Shown here piece after piece: positions 6,654-6,778 of a stretch of DNA of 6,778 bases; the stretch's first letter is position 1; each line of letters opens with the position of its first letter. The stretch comes from DASSWG01 sp035704905 (GTDB taxonomy: Bacteria > Bacteroidota > Bacteroidia > Flavobacteriales > Flavobacteriaceae): the NCBI GenBank assembly GCA_035704905.1, contig DASSWN010000188.1, positions 1 through 6,778 of the forward strand, written 5' to 3'. A program made the translations under genes and the position numbers. Under the pieces are notes generated by a model, which was not told the origin of the DNA, ran no database searches, and saw only the letters and a program-made list of their open reading frames with translations.

Positions 6654-6778
6654 TCACAATTCTTCCGCATTTGCGATCATTTCGGCCACGTCCATAACGG
6701 CAATTTCACCTTCTTTTTCCTTTCCTTTAACGCCATCCGTCATCATGGTATTACAAAATGGGCAACCCGAAGCAATGA
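6654..6778 (-). CDS. (Fe-S)-binding protein, HdrD/GlcF/LutA-like, C-terminal end only (5' part outside the window)
   Basis: Only the last 40 codons and the TGA stop are present. They read IASGCPFCNTMMTDGVKGKE and then end DVAEMIANAEEL. The GCPFC motif is the CxxC that closes a cysteine-rich CCG domain (CX31-39CCX35-36CxxC), found in heterodisulfide reductase subunit D, glycolate oxidase GlcF and lactate-utilisation LutA; the following MMTDGVK and a final acidic helix fit Bacteroidota '(Fe-S)-binding proteins' that I know from memory. Such proteins usually act in electron transfer to quinones or to partner oxidoreductases. Which substrate this one serves cannot be told from the tail. It is the first gene of the visible minus-strand series, 64 bases before the next start. 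Confidence 0.8.
   Translation of the reverse strand, partial: IASGCPFCNTMMTDGVKGKEKEGEIAVMDVAEMIANAEEL

Overview
The window looks like chromosomal DNA from a Flavobacteriia-type member of the Bacteroidota. The support is moderate-to-low GC, A-rich rather than Shine-Dalgarno-like sequence ahead of starts, a TAnnTTTG-type -7 box, and gene families I associate with that class. Every gene I can support lies on the minus strand, so transcription runs from position 6778 towards position 1. No RNA genes, CRISPR arrays or insertion sequences were seen.

In transcription order: (1) 6778-6654 holds the last 40 codons of an (Fe-S)-binding, HdrD/GlcF-like protein, with a CxxC of a cysteine-rich (CCG) domain. 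(2) A 64-base gap carries a 27-base inverted repeat that pairs fully, using G-U wobbles, only in the minus-strand transcript. (3) 6589-6107 encodes a 160-residue conserved protein of a family often labelled 'ABC transporter ATPase', although no ATPase motif is visible. (4) 6031-3128 encodes a 967-residue exported two-enzyme fusion: a NagZ-like GH3 beta-N-acetylhexosaminidase joined to a serine hydrolase of the beta-lactamase/AmiE fold. The fusion suggests that muropeptides are processed in the periplasm in two successive cuts. (5) 3047-2736 encodes a 103-residue exported His/Cys-rich protein with a GTG start, sitting right against a good -7 box. (6) 2735-2498 is a 238-base AT-rich leader with short repeats. 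(7) 2497-1 encodes the first 832 residues of a heavy-metal efflux RND pump (CzcA/CusA family); the gene leaves the window at position 1.

Two functional blocks are visible. The first (Fe-S protein, 160-residue protein, NagZ-AmiE fusion) is closely spaced and may be one operon, with the fusion as its cell-wall component. The second (His/Cys-rich protein plus RND pump) looks like the head of a metal-resistance operon. The pump's first intramembrane acidic signature (D400, D406, E413) is the one typical of divalent-cation pumps of the Zn/Co/Cd type rather than Cu(I)/Ag(I) pumps. The boundary between the blocks is the 80-base gap at 3127-3048, which holds the best promoter candidate in the window.

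All reading frames are intact. The most interesting points are the exported NagZ-AmiE fusion with a four-cysteine cluster near its serine-hydrolase active site, the possible leaderless GTG metal-binding gene, and the wobble-compensated hairpin.
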